Shown here one piece after another: positions 23,063-30,220 of a stretch of 30,651 bases of DNA. This DNA is from Brachybacterium sp. UMB0905 (lineage in GTDB: Bacteria; Actinomycetota; Actinomycetes; Actinomycetales; Dermabacteraceae). The notes beneath the pieces are model-generated. The model made no database searches. It saw only the letters and a program-made list of their open reading frames with translations, and had not been told where the DNA came from. The DNA is taken from assembly GCF_002871795.1 (NCBI RefSeq), contig NZ_PNHL01000001.1, positions 42,902 to 73,552 of the forward strand, given 5' to 3'. Made by a program: the position numbers and the translations under genes. Numbering within the stretch: the first letter of the stretch is position 1; the number at the start of each line of letters is the position of its first letter.

Positions 23063-24499
23063 TCACCCCCACACGAGCCCGAGCGCCGGGTCCTCGAGCA
23101 CCGCGGAGATGTCCCGCAGCAGCTCCGCGCCGAGCGCCCCGTCGATCAGGCGGTGGTCGAAGCTCAGGGCGAGCTGTGCGATTTGCCGGGGCACCACCTG
23201 GCCGTCCACCACCCATGGCTTCTCCTTGATGGCGCCGATCCCCAGGATCACCGACTCGCCGGGGTTGAGGATCGGGGTGCCCGAGTCGATGTTGAACACG
23301 CCGAAGTTGGTGATGGTGATGGTGCCCCCGCGGGTTGCCGACAGCGGAGTGCGACCGGCCCGTGCGGTCTTGGCGAGCTCGTCGATCTCCTCGGCCAGCT
23401 CCCGCAGGGTCATCAGGTGGGCGTCCTTGATGTTCGGGACGATCAGCCCCCGCGGCGTGGCCGCGGCGATGCCGAGGTTCACGAAGTGCTTGTAGACGAT
23501 CTCGCCGGCGTCCTCGTCCCAGGACGCGTTGACCTCCGGGTTGCGGCGGATCGCCACCAGGAGCGCCTTGGCCACCACCACCAGGGGGCTCACCTTCACC
23601 CCGGACCACTCGCGCGAACCGCGCAGCTGCTGCACGATGCGCGTGGCGGTGGTCATGTCGACCTCGTTGAACACGGTCACGTGCGGGGCGGTGAAGGCGG
23701 AGGCCACCATCGCCTCAGCGGTGCGCTTGCGCACCGAGCGGATCGGGACCCGGGTGGTGCGCTCGTCGCTGGTGACGCCGGCGAAGGGCTGGTGGCGGCT
23801 TGACTTCATGGCGCCGTCCAGGCCCTCGGGGGCCTGCGGGGACTCCTCGGGGAAGTACTGGCCGTCGTACACGGTGACGGTGTCGCCGCTCATGGCGCGC
23901 TGCTGGGCGGCCAGCACGTCCTCACGGGTGACCGTGCCATCGGGCCCGGTGGCCAGCACGTCGGCGAGCGCGATGCCGAGGTCGCGGGCGAGCTTGCGCA
24001 CGGGCGGCTTGGCGAGGATCCGGTCGATGGGGACCTGGGTGTCCTCCTCCTGGGCGGTGCGGCGACGCCGGCGGCGCTGGGGGGCCGACGGTGCGCCGTA
24101 GCCCACCAGGTTCTTGGGCTGGTCCTGCTCCTGCTCCGCGGCCTGGGCGGTCTCCTGCGGGGTGGCCTCCACCGCGTCTCCGGCGGCAGGGCTCTTCTCG
24201 GGGGCGGGGCCGCCGCTGGTGTCGATCTCCAACAGCGGGGCGCCGACGGGCACCTCCTGGCCGATGGACACCAGCACCTTGGTGACGGTGCCGGCGACGT
24301 GGCTGGGCAGTTCGACGGCGCTCTTGGCGGTCTCCACCTCGATCACGGCGTCGTTGATGGCGATCGTGTCGCCCACGGAGACCTTGATGTCGACGATCTC
24401 GGCCTCGGTGAGGCCCTCACCGGGGTCGGTGAGATTGATGCGGACGATCCGGCTGTCGGGCGCGGAGCCGGATGCCTGGGGGTCGGTGGGGTCAGCCAT
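23063..24499 (-). CDS. bkdC: 2-oxoacid dehydrogenase E2 (dihydrolipoyl acyltransferase)
   Basis: This 478-residue E2 core protein of a branched-chain-type 2-oxoacid dehydrogenase transfers the acyl group from lipoamide to CoA. A single lipoyl domain (17-92) has the lipoylated Lys59 in ETAKSAVELPSH. A Pro/Ala/Gln-rich linker follows. The E1/E3-binding domain (about 150-187) contains PPVRKLARDLGIALADVLATG-like sequence, and the catalytic domain (245-478) ends in SFDHRLIDGALGAELL, where His449 and Asp453 form the active site. The ATG has AGGA about seven bases upstream and lies 30 bases after bkdB. No E3 (lipoamide dehydrogenase) gene is in the window, so it must be supplied from elsewhere. Confidence 0.9.
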   Translation of the reverse strand: MADPTDPQASGSAPDSRIVRINLTDPGEGLTEAEIVDIKVSVGDTIAINDAVIEVETAKSAVELPSHVAGTVTKVLVSIGQEVPVGAPLLEIDTSGGPAPEKSPAAGDAVEATPQETAQAAEQEQDQPKNLVGYGAPSAPQRRRRRRTAQEEDTQVPIDRILAKPPVRKLARDLGIALADVLATGPDGTVTREDVLAAQQRAMSGDTVTVYDGQYFPEESPQAPEGLDGAMKSSRHQPFAGVTSDERTTRVPIRSVRKRTAEAMVASAFTAPHVTVFNEVDMTTATRIVQQLRGSREWSGVKVSPLVVVAKALLVAIRRNPEVNASWDEDAGEIVYKHFVNLGIAAATPRGLIVPNIKDAHLMTLRELAEEIDELAKTARAGRTPLSATRGGTITITNFGVFNIDSGTPILNPGESVILGIGAIKEKPWVVDGQVVPRQIAQLALSFDHRLIDGALGAELLRDISAVLEDPALGLVWG

Positions 24500-24529
24500 G
24501 GGGTGATCCTTCCACGGGGGTGGGAACAG

Positions 24530-25519
24530 TCAGTGTGCGAGGACGCGATCCACGGCGTCCAGCACCCGGTCCAGATCGGGCAGGTAGGCGTGCTCCATGC
24601 GGGCCGGCGGGTAAGGGGTGTGGTAGCCGCCCACTCGCAGCACGGGCGCCTCCAGGTGGTAGAAGCACTCCTCGGCCACGCGGGCGGCGATCTCACCACC
24701 CAGACCTCCGAGCACGGGGGCCTCGTGCACGATCACCAGGCGGCCGGTGCGCTTGACCGACTCGTAGACCGTGGGCAGGTCCAGGGGTGCCAGCGAGCGG
24801 GCGTCGATCACCTCGAGGTCGACGCCCTCGGCCGCCGCGGCCTCGGCGCTCTCCAGGGCCAGCGGGAGGCTGGGGCCCCAGGCCAGCAGGGTGGCGTCGG
24901 TGCCGGGGCGGGCCACGGCTGCCTCCCAGGGGGACAGCTCGGGCCGGTGGTCGGGATCCACGTCGCCCTTGACCCAGTAGCGGCGCTTGGGCTCCAGCAT
25001 GATCACCGGGTCGTCGCTCTCGATGGCCTGGCGGGTCATCCAGTAGGCGTCCTGGCTGGTGGCGGGGGCCAGGATGCGCAGTCCCGCGGTGTGGGCGAAC
25101 AGTGCCTCGGGGCTCTCGGAGTGGTGCTCCACCGCGCCGATGCCGCCGCCGTGGGGGATGCGGATCACGATCGGCAGGCTCACCCGGCCCTGGGTGCGGT
25201 AGTGCATCTTGGCGACCTGGGTGGTGATCTGGTTGAAGGCCGGGAACACGAAGCCGTCGAACTGGATCTCCACCACGGGCCGATACCCCCGGTAGGCCAG
25301 GCCCACGGCGGTGCCCACGATCCCGGCCTCGGCCAGCGGGGTGTCGACCACCCGCTGGGAGCCGAACTCGGCGTGCAGACCGTCGGTGACGCGGAAGACG
25401 CCGCCGAGCACGCCCACGTCCTCCCCCATGATCAGCACGCGGTCATCGGCGCGCATGGCGTCGCGCAGTCCCGCGGTGATCGCCTTGGCGATGGGAAGAG
25501 TGCTGCTGGTGGTGCTCAT
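24530..25519 (-). CDS. bkdB: 2-oxoacid dehydrogenase E1 beta subunit
   Basis: This 329-residue transketolase-like subunit pairs with the E1 alpha product. Typical blocks are MGEDVGVLGGVFRVTDGL, VVDTPLAEAGIVGTAVGLAYRG, PVVEIQFDGFVFPAFNQI, RIPHGGGIGAVEHHSESPEA and LLAWGPSLPLALESAE. The EHHSESPEALF segment is characteristic of branched-chain and pyruvate E1 beta of the alpha2beta2 type. Its ATG overlaps the TGA of bkdA as ATGA, so the subunits are co-translated in equal amounts. A longer open frame upstream is only a shadow of bkdA in another frame. Confidence 0.92.
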   Translation of the reverse strand: MSTTSSTLPIAKAITAGLRDAMRADDRVLIMGEDVGVLGGVFRVTDGLHAEFGSQRVVDTPLAEAGIVGTAVGLAYRGYRPVVEIQFDGFVFPAFNQITTQVAKMHYRTQGRVSLPIVIRIPHGGGIGAVEHHSESPEALFAHTAGLRILAPATSQDAYWMTRQAIESDDPVIMLEPKRRYWVKGDVDPDHRPELSPWEAAVARPGTDATLLAWGPSLPLALESAEAAAAEGVDLEVIDARSLAPLDLPTVYESVKRTGRLVIVHEAPVLGGLGGEIAARVAEECFYHLEAPVLRVGGYHTPYPPARMEHAYLPDLDRVLDAVDRVLAH

Positions 25520-26769
25520 CGGCCGCTCCCCCCGCCCGTCGCGCCGGATCCTTCGGTGCTGTCTGCGTCGTCCTCGAACTGGGCGACGTACTGCAGGTAC
25601 TGCTCGCGGTCGCGCTCCACCACGGGATGGGGCTCCGCGTAGACGTGGTCGAACATGGCTACCGGGTCCGGATCGGGCATGTCGTGGATGAAGTGGTGCA
25701 GGCGCATGGCGAGGTCGTGGGCCTCCTCCTCGCAGGCCTTCACGTAGGTCTCGTCGATCTCGTCGAGCTGGGCGAGGTGGCGGCGCAGGCGCAGGATCGG
25801 GTCCTTGTCGGCCCACTGCTGCTCCTCCTCGCTGCTGCGGTAGCGGGAGGCGTCGTCGCTGGTGGTGTGGGCGGCCATGCGGTAGGTGATGGCCTCGATG
25901 AAGCGGGGCCCTTCCCCGGCGCGGGCCGCGTCCATGGCCGAGCGCACGGCGGCGAGCACGGCCAGCACGTCGTTGCCGTCCACCCGGATCGAGGGGATGC
26001 CCCAGCCGCGGGAGCGCTGGGCCAGTGGCACCCGGGTCTGCACGGAGGTGGGCACGGAGATCGCCCACTGGTTGTTCTGGGTGTAGAACACCACCGGTGC
26101 CTGGAAGGAGGCGGCGAAGGTGAAGGACTCGGAGACCTCGCCCTCGCTGGAGGCGCCGTCGCCGAACAGGGCCAGCACCGCGGTGTCGCTGTCGAGGTCG
26201 CCGGTTCCCACCAGGCCGTCGCGCTGCAGGCCCATGGCGTAGCCCACGGCATGGGGGGCCTGGGAGCCCAGCACGATCATGTACGGGTGGGTGCGCAGCT
26301 CGTACGGGTCCCAGCCGCAGTGGGAGATCCCGCGGTACATCTCCAGCAGGCGCATCGGCTCGATGCCGCGCGCCCAGGCGACCCCGTGCTCGCGGTAGGT
26401 GGGGACGAGGTAGTCCTGGGTGCGGGCCGCGTGCCCGGCGCCGATCTGCGCGGCCTCCTGCCCGAGCGCACTGGCCCACAGGCCCAGTTGGCCCTGCCGC
26501 TGCAGCGAGGTGGCCTCGAGGTCTGCCGCGCGGATCATCACCATGTCGCGGTAGTAGCCGCGCAGGCGCTCCGGGGAGGCCAGGTCCGGTCCGGGGTCGG
26601 CGGTCGCTGACGCATCGCCCTTAGCGGCACCTGCGGGGGATGCGGTGCTGTGCCCCGCCAGGACGGCGTCCAACTCCTCGTGGGGGGTGCGGGTGCCGTC
26701 GGGAGCCAGGAGCTGGGTCATCGGCTCCTGGTCGGCGACAGGCGGGATGGTGGTCGAGAACGCGCTCAC
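25516..26769 (-). CDS. bkdA: Branched-chain-type 2-oxoacid dehydrogenase E1 alpha subunit
   Basis: This 417-residue thiamine-diphosphate subunit decarboxylates 2-oxoacids. The TPP motif begins GDG at 203-205 and closes NNQ at 232-234 (QNNQWAIS). SEGEVSESFTFA and RYRSSEEEQQWADKDPI contain the E1 phosphorylation-loop-like region. The opening QLLAPDGTRTPH and the LQRQGQLGLWASALGQEAAQIG block resemble mycobacterial BkdA (Rv2497c) more than AceE, so branched-chain oxoacids from Val, Leu and Ile are the likely substrates; pyruvate cannot be excluded. The start is GTG 26769, exactly six bases after a TACGAT -10 and without a ribosome binding site, implying a leaderless mRNA. It heads bkdA-bkdB-bkdC. 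Confidence 0.9.
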   Translation of the reverse strand: MSAFSTTIPPVADQEPMTQLLAPDGTRTPHEELDAVLAGHSTASPAGAAKGDASATADPGPDLASPERLRGYYRDMVMIRAADLEATSLQRQGQLGLWASALGQEAAQIGAGHAARTQDYLVPTYREHGVAWARGIEPMRLLEMYRGISHCGWDPYELRTHPYMIVLGSQAPHAVGYAMGLQRDGLVGTGDLDSDTAVLALFGDGASSEGEVSESFTFAASFQAPVVFYTQNNQWAISVPTSVQTRVPLAQRSRGWGIPSIRVDGNDVLAVLAAVRSAMDAARAGEGPRFIEAITYRMAAHTTSDDASRYRSSEEEQQWADKDPILRLRRHLAQLDEIDETYVKACEEEAHDLAMRLHHFIHDMPDPDPVAMFDHVYAEPHPVVERDREQYLQYVAQFEDDADSTEGSGATGGGSGR

Positions 26770-26775
26770 CGCTCG

Positions 26776-26798
26776 ATCGTAACCTACGGTTCCGTAGG
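26776..26798 (-). promoter_or_regulatory. bkd promoter with palindromic operator candidate
   Basis: On the minus strand, TACGAT (26781-26776) is the -10. Directly upstream, the perfect palindrome CCTACGG-TT-CCGTAGG (26783-26798) fills the whole -35/-10 spacer and also covers the stop codon of the small upstream gene. No good -35 is present. A regulator bound here would control bkdABC; its identity is unknown. Confidence 0.55.
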
Positions 26799-26954
26799 GT
26801 GAGAGGGAGGAGCCTCGCCGACCGACTCCGGCGCGCCGTGGGGACCACTGCTGCTCACGATCGCGGCAGCTGGACGCGACTGCCACGCGCGCATCCCAGC
26901 TGTAAGGGTCACCACGGCGAGGAGGATGCAGGGCAGGGCGACGTACACCAGCAT
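26784..26954 (-). CDS. Small single-span membrane protein
   Basis: This 56-residue product has an N-terminal hydrophobic segment, MLVYVALPCILLAVVTLTAG (1-20), and a polar Pro/Ser-rich tail. I chose ATG 26954 because GGAGAG lies eight bases upstream; an in-frame ATG at 26999 has no such site. It ends 14 bases before bkdA and its stop overlaps the bkd palindrome. I do not recognise a family. It could be a real small protein transcribed toward bkd, or chance. Confidence 0.45.
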   Translation of the reverse strand: MLVYVALPCILLAVVTLTAGMRAWQSRPAAAIVSSSGPHGAPESVGEAPPSHPTEP

Positions 26955-27043
26955 CAGCGGACTCTCCGGCAGCCGCGCATCCCACCGTGCGAGGACCATC
27001 CACTACACAAGGAGCGGTCGATCCTGGCCGCAGGCCCGCGCAT

Positions 27044-27085
27044 GTCAACCATCAGTTGACTTCCTGGTGGCTGTCGCATCACACT
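27044..27085 (+). promoter_or_regulatory. Promoter and operator candidate of the CPBP gene
   Basis: TTGACT (27056-27061) is a good -35, 18 bases before the weaker -10 CACACT (27080-27085), which in turn lies six bases before ATG 27092. The -35 is part of a perfect inverted repeat GTCAAC-CATCA-GTTGAC (27044-27060), a plausible repressor site. Confidence 0.5.
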
Positions 27086-27091
27086 CCTGCC

Positions 27092-28069
27092 ATGAGCCCC
27101 CATCCCGCACACCGACCCGCCGAGATGCTGCCCCCGCCTCATTCGGTCCCCTGGAAACCGGTGCTGATCTTCGCCGCGATCGCCTACGCGCTGCTCGCCC
27201 TGAGCGCTGCCCCGTTCTGGTTCCTGCCCGGTGGTATCGCCCACCCCCTGTACTCATGGGTGCTGTCCGCAGGCATGCTCGCCCCTGCGATCGCCACCGT
27301 GATCGTGGTGAATCTGGTGACCAGGGGCTCCTGGCGGGATGAGGTGGGGCTGCGCTTCCGCGGTCGCTGGAAGCGCCTGGCGCTCTGGATCCCGCTGGCC
27401 GTGCTGGTGATGCTGGCGATCAACGCCGCCTCCGCCGTGATCATGGTGCTGCGCGGCGTGCCGGGTGATCTCACCGGCAGCACCTGGGCACATGCGACGA
27501 CCATCGCGATGGCCGACGCCGGCGCCGAGATGCCCGTGCCGGTCGCCGTGACCGTCGTGCTGGCTCTCACCGCCGTGAACCTGCTCGTCTCCGTGATCCC
27601 CGCCCTGGGAGAGGAGATCGGCTGGCGCGGCTGGCTGTGGCGGCAGCTGAAGCCCCTCGGCTTCACCGGGGCGATCGTGGTGGGTGCTCTCATCTGGTCG
27701 CTGTGGCACCTGCCGATCACGCTGATCGGACACAACTACCCCGGAGCGCCCCGCCCTCTGGCGATCGGCATGTTCATCATCGCGTGTGTGGCACTGCACT
27801 TCCTTTTCGGGGCGATCACCGAGCGCGCGGGCGGCAACCCCCTGCCCGCGGCCTTCGCACACTCCACGCTCAACAGCACCGTGGGGCTGGCGGTGTCCAT
27901 CGTGGCGACCCAGGGAACGCTCGAGCAGATGAACTGGTTCATCGACACCCCGCTGGGGGTGATCGGGATCGCCCTGACGGTGTTCGCCGCCTACCTGATC
28001 ATGCCGCGAGGGGCTCGGGGCACCTTCGGGCCGCAGCCGCACGGCCCGCAGACCCCCGATGCGCTCTAG
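27092..28069 (+). CDS. CPBP-family intramembrane glutamic endopeptidase
   Basis: This 325-residue integral membrane protein of the Rce1/CPBP (Abi) family has about eight hydrophobic segments. The catalytic motifs are present: EEIGWRGW with Glu174-Glu175 and Arg179, the SLWHLP segment with the second-motif His, and FAHSTLNST with the third-motif His and Asn. Family members cleave or modify membrane-associated substrates; some protect against bacteriocins, but no bacteriocin gene is near. I chose ATG 27092 because of the -35/-10 spacing; there is no ribosome binding site, so it may be leaderless. The frame opens further upstream through the promoter, which I rejected. The next gene follows after 48 bases on the same strand. 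Confidence 0.87.
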   Translation: MSPHPAHRPAEMLPPPHSVPWKPVLIFAAIAYALLALSAAPFWFLPGGIAHPLYSWVLSAGMLAPAIATVIVVNLVTRGSWRDEVGLRFRGRWKRLALWIPLAVLVMLAINAASAVIMVLRGVPGDLTGSTWAHATTIAMADAGAEMPVPVAVTVVLALTAVNLLVSVIPALGEEIGWRGWLWRQLKPLGFTGAIVVGALIWSLWHLPITLIGHNYPGAPRPLAIGMFIIACVALHFLFGAITERAGGNPLPAAFAHSTLNSTVGLAVSIVATQGTLEQMNWFIDTPLGVIGIALTVFAAYLIMPRGARGTFGPQPHGPQTPDAL

Positions 28070-28105
28070 GCTCGACGTCGCGCAGCCACGGGACCCGGGG
28101 CGCGA

Positions 28106-28111
28106 GACAAT
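28106..28111 (+). promoter_or_regulatory. -10 element of the HTH-protein gene
   Basis: GACAAT is one base from TACAAT and lies exactly six bases (GCCACC) before ATG 28118, again a leaderless arrangement. No -35 is evident. Confidence 0.4.
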
Positions 28112-28117
28112 GCCACC

Positions 28118-28720
28118 ATGGACGAACGTTCCCGACTGCGCGATGAGATCAGCGTGGCCTCGGCCCTGTGCCTGGGGCCGCTGGCCGACGCACCGGGCGC
28201 CCAGGTCCAGCAGTCGCTCGCGGCGGCCGCCCATCTTGCCGATACCGCCGAACGCACCCTGCACCTGTTCGTCGCCGAGGCCCGCGCCACCGGGATGACC
28301 TGGGCCACCATCGGGGAGCAGCTGGGCATTACACGGCAGGCCGCGCAGAAGCGGTTCGGGGGCCAGGTGCCCCTCAAGGTCACGCGCCCGCAGCCGGATC
28401 CCTCCGCCTCCCAGGTGGCCACTGCCGTCGGCCTGCTGGATGCGGCCGCGGAGCGCCGCTACGAGGAGCTGGAGCAACGCGCCTCCGCCCATATCCGCCG
28501 CATGGCGGGATCCGGCGGCGTGGCGCGCGCCTTCGACGCCGTCCCGGCGGTGTACGGGGAGCTCACCCGCGCCGGCCCCCCGCAGGCCAGGCTGATCGGG
28601 CGTGTCCTGCATGTCTCCCGGATCGAGGAACGCACCGGACGTGCAACCCGAGCGGAGATCACCGTGGCCGAGGACGGCACGCTGCTGGGACTGGCGTACA
28701 CCGAGTCGGACGCCGACTGA
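28118..28720 (+). CDS. Actinobacterial HTH protein of unknown function
   Basis: This 200-residue protein carries a sigma-like helix-turn-helix at about 58-82 (MTWATIGEQLGITRQAAQKRF). The pattern WxxIGxxLGxxRQAAxxRF is common in small actinobacterial regulators. The N-terminal 50 residues form an Ala-rich helix. The C-terminal 80 residues contain an alpha/beta segment ending ITVAEDGTLLGLAYTE, which I cannot assign. It is probably a cytosolic DNA-binding protein; the target is unknown. No ribosome binding site precedes the ATG, and a -10 six bases upstream suggests its own leaderless promoter. It converges with the Gfo/Idh/MocA gene with a 36-base gap that has no clear terminator. Confidence 0.75.
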   Translation: MDERSRLRDEISVASALCLGPLADAPGAQVQQSLAAAAHLADTAERTLHLFVAEARATGMTWATIGEQLGITRQAAQKRFGGQVPLKVTRPQPDPSASQVATAVGLLDAAAERRYEELEQRASAHIRRMAGSGGVARAFDAVPAVYGELTRAGPPQARLIGRVLHVSRIEERTGRATRAEITVAEDGTLLGLAYTESDAD

Positions 28721-28756
28721 GAGGAAGCACGCTCCCGGTCACGGCCCGGCAGCTCC

Positions 28757-30049
28757 TCACTGCATAGCGGAGCCCTTCCGTGCCTCCTGGGCCGCGAACA
28801 GAGCCTCGAGGTCCAGCGGCTCCTGGTCGACGTCGAGGTCCTGCACCGGCAGGGGGCAGTCGCCCAGGTCGGTGATGGGCAGGCGCTCGCCGTCCCGGTT
28901 CATCGACTGGTGGGCGATCACCCCGGGCAGGGTGTAGCGGGCGGCCTGCCAGGCGTTGACCATCGGCTGCTTCCCGTCCACGACGGCGCGCGCGAAGTCA
29001 TCGACGAGGAAGTGGTGCGCGCCCTCGTGGCCGTTGGGGAGGCCCTGGAACTCCTTGGGCAGGCGCTCCTGGTGGTGGACGCGGGCGGCACCGGCCACGA
29101 AGGCATCCCGCAGCGTCGGGGAGACATCTGCGAGCCGCGGGTCATCCAGGCTCATGGTGGCGTCCGTGCGGATCAGCTCGGTCACGTCCAGCACGCGCTG
29201 CTTGTCATGCCAGTAGGTGGTCTCGATGGTCTCCTCGAAGGAGCTGGCCTCTCCGAAGAAGCGGAAGCGGCTTTCGCGCTGGTGGCTGGGGTAGCCGACG
29301 CGACGCAGCTCGTTGGTGCGGAAGGCGCCGCCGTTGTCCATGCCGAACAGGGCGAAGGCGTTGGAGACGTCGTTATTGAACATAGAGACGTCCTTGTCGA
29401 ACACGCCGTCGCCGCGGGTGTCGGGCCGACCGAGCGCTGAGACGGACACGGCGTGACGTTCGGAGATCACGCCGAGGATCCCGCCGATCGAGTGCGTGGG
29501 GTACAGCAGCGGCGGGTAGGAGGCGGTGGCCTTCCACCCCTCACCGCCGGAGTACTTGTAGGCGTCGTAGAAGCCGAGGTCCATGTCGTGCACGTAGTCG
29601 CCTTCGGCGTAGAACACCTCGCCGAAGGCGCCGGTGGCGTGGATCCGGCGGGCCAGCACCACGGCGGCGTTGTACTGGCTGGTCTCGCCCATCATGTAGA
29701 CCAGGCCCGTGCGCTGCACCTCCTCGGTGGTGGCGCGGATCTCGTCCTCGGCGATCGCCATCGGCACGGCGGAGTACACGTGCTTGCCGGCGCGCAGGGC
29801 GGCCAGGGCGTGCTCGCCGTGGGTCCAGCGCTGGGTGAAGATCGCGACGGCGTCCACGTCGGAGGCGAGCAGGTCCTCGAGCGTGTCGAAGCGGCCGGCG
29901 AAGCGGGTGCCGCGGGCTTCGACGGCGTCGATGCGCTCGGGGACAGAGTCCACGGCGTAGATCGCCTCGATGTCCGGGTGGGCGGCGAACAGCTCTGCGA
30001 AGTGGGAGCCGAACTGCCCGATCCCGACGATGCCCAGCGTGAACGACAT
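28757..30049 (-). CDS. Gfo/Idh/MocA-family NAD(P)-dependent oxidoreductase
   Basis: This 430-residue two-domain dehydrogenase has an N-terminal Rossmann fold with GIVGIGQFGSHFAELF (6-21) and AVDSVPER. The family signature region around the AGKHVYSAVPMA segment has Ala-Val-Pro where many members have EKP, so the usual catalytic Lys is missing. The C-terminal alpha/beta domain contains GGILGVIS, a DDFARAVVDG-type helix and a late Asn/Trp motif NAWQAARYTLPGVIAHQS. The substrate is probably a sugar or inositol-like compound, possibly imported by the neighbouring MFS protein. ATG 30049 has a perfect AAGGAGG four bases upstream, the strongest ribosome binding site in the window. Confidence 0.87.
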   Translation of the reverse strand: MSFTLGIVGIGQFGSHFAELFAAHPDIEAIYAVDSVPERIDAVEARGTRFAGRFDTLEDLLASDVDAVAIFTQRWTHGEHALAALRAGKHVYSAVPMAIAEDEIRATTEEVQRTGLVYMMGETSQYNAAVVLARRIHATGAFGEVFYAEGDYVHDMDLGFYDAYKYSGGEGWKATASYPPLLYPTHSIGGILGVISERHAVSVSALGRPDTRGDGVFDKDVSMFNNDVSNAFALFGMDNGGAFRTNELRRVGYPSHQRESRFRFFGEASSFEETIETTYWHDKQRVLDVTELIRTDATMSLDDPRLADVSPTLRDAFVAGAARVHHQERLPKEFQGLPNGHEGAHHFLVDDFARAVVDGKQPMVNAWQAARYTLPGVIAHQSMNRDGERLPITDLGDCPLPVQDLDVDQEPLDLEALFAAQEARKGSAMQ

Positions 30050-30080
30050 TGTTCCTCCTTGAAATAAAGGTGTTGAGGCA

Positions 30081-30124
30081 AGGCTACGGGACCGGCACGG
30101 CACGGTTCAAGCGGCACGGTTCAA
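30081..30124 (-). promoter_or_regulatory. Promoter of the Gfo/Idh/MocA gene with direct repeats
   Basis: On the minus strand, TTGAAC (30110-30105) and TAGCCT (30086-30081) are spaced by 18 bases. GGCACGGTTCAA occurs twice (30099-30110 and 30113-30124, period 14), so the -35 sequence is duplicated. This could be a tandem activator or repressor site. Confidence 0.5.
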
Positions 30125-30186
30125 AGGGGCCGGCGGGGGCGCGGTGGGCGGCTACCCTGGCACCCCAACAGGCGCCCATCACGACA

Positions 30187-30215
30187 GGCCGACGGCCCGC
30201 ACTCCCCCGTCGGCC
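30187..30215 (-). terminator. Hairpin made of two inverted GGCCGACGG words
   Basis: GGCCGACGG (30187-30195) and CCGTCGGCC (30207-30215) are perfect inverted copies around an 11-base loop, starting six bases after the stop of the MFS gene. It is terminator-like but lacks a T-run. The word itself is over-represented throughout the window. Confidence 0.5.
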
Positions 30216-30220
30216 CCGCG

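Noticed and set aside
24530..26479. A 649-codon open frame for E1 beta
   Set aside because: The part upstream of 25519 is bkdA read in the wrong frame; the ATGA overlap fixes the true start.
1197..30215. CCCGTCGGCC as a Chi or KOPS-type polar motif
   Set aside because: The copies split almost evenly between strands within the window, so there is no polarity to support it.
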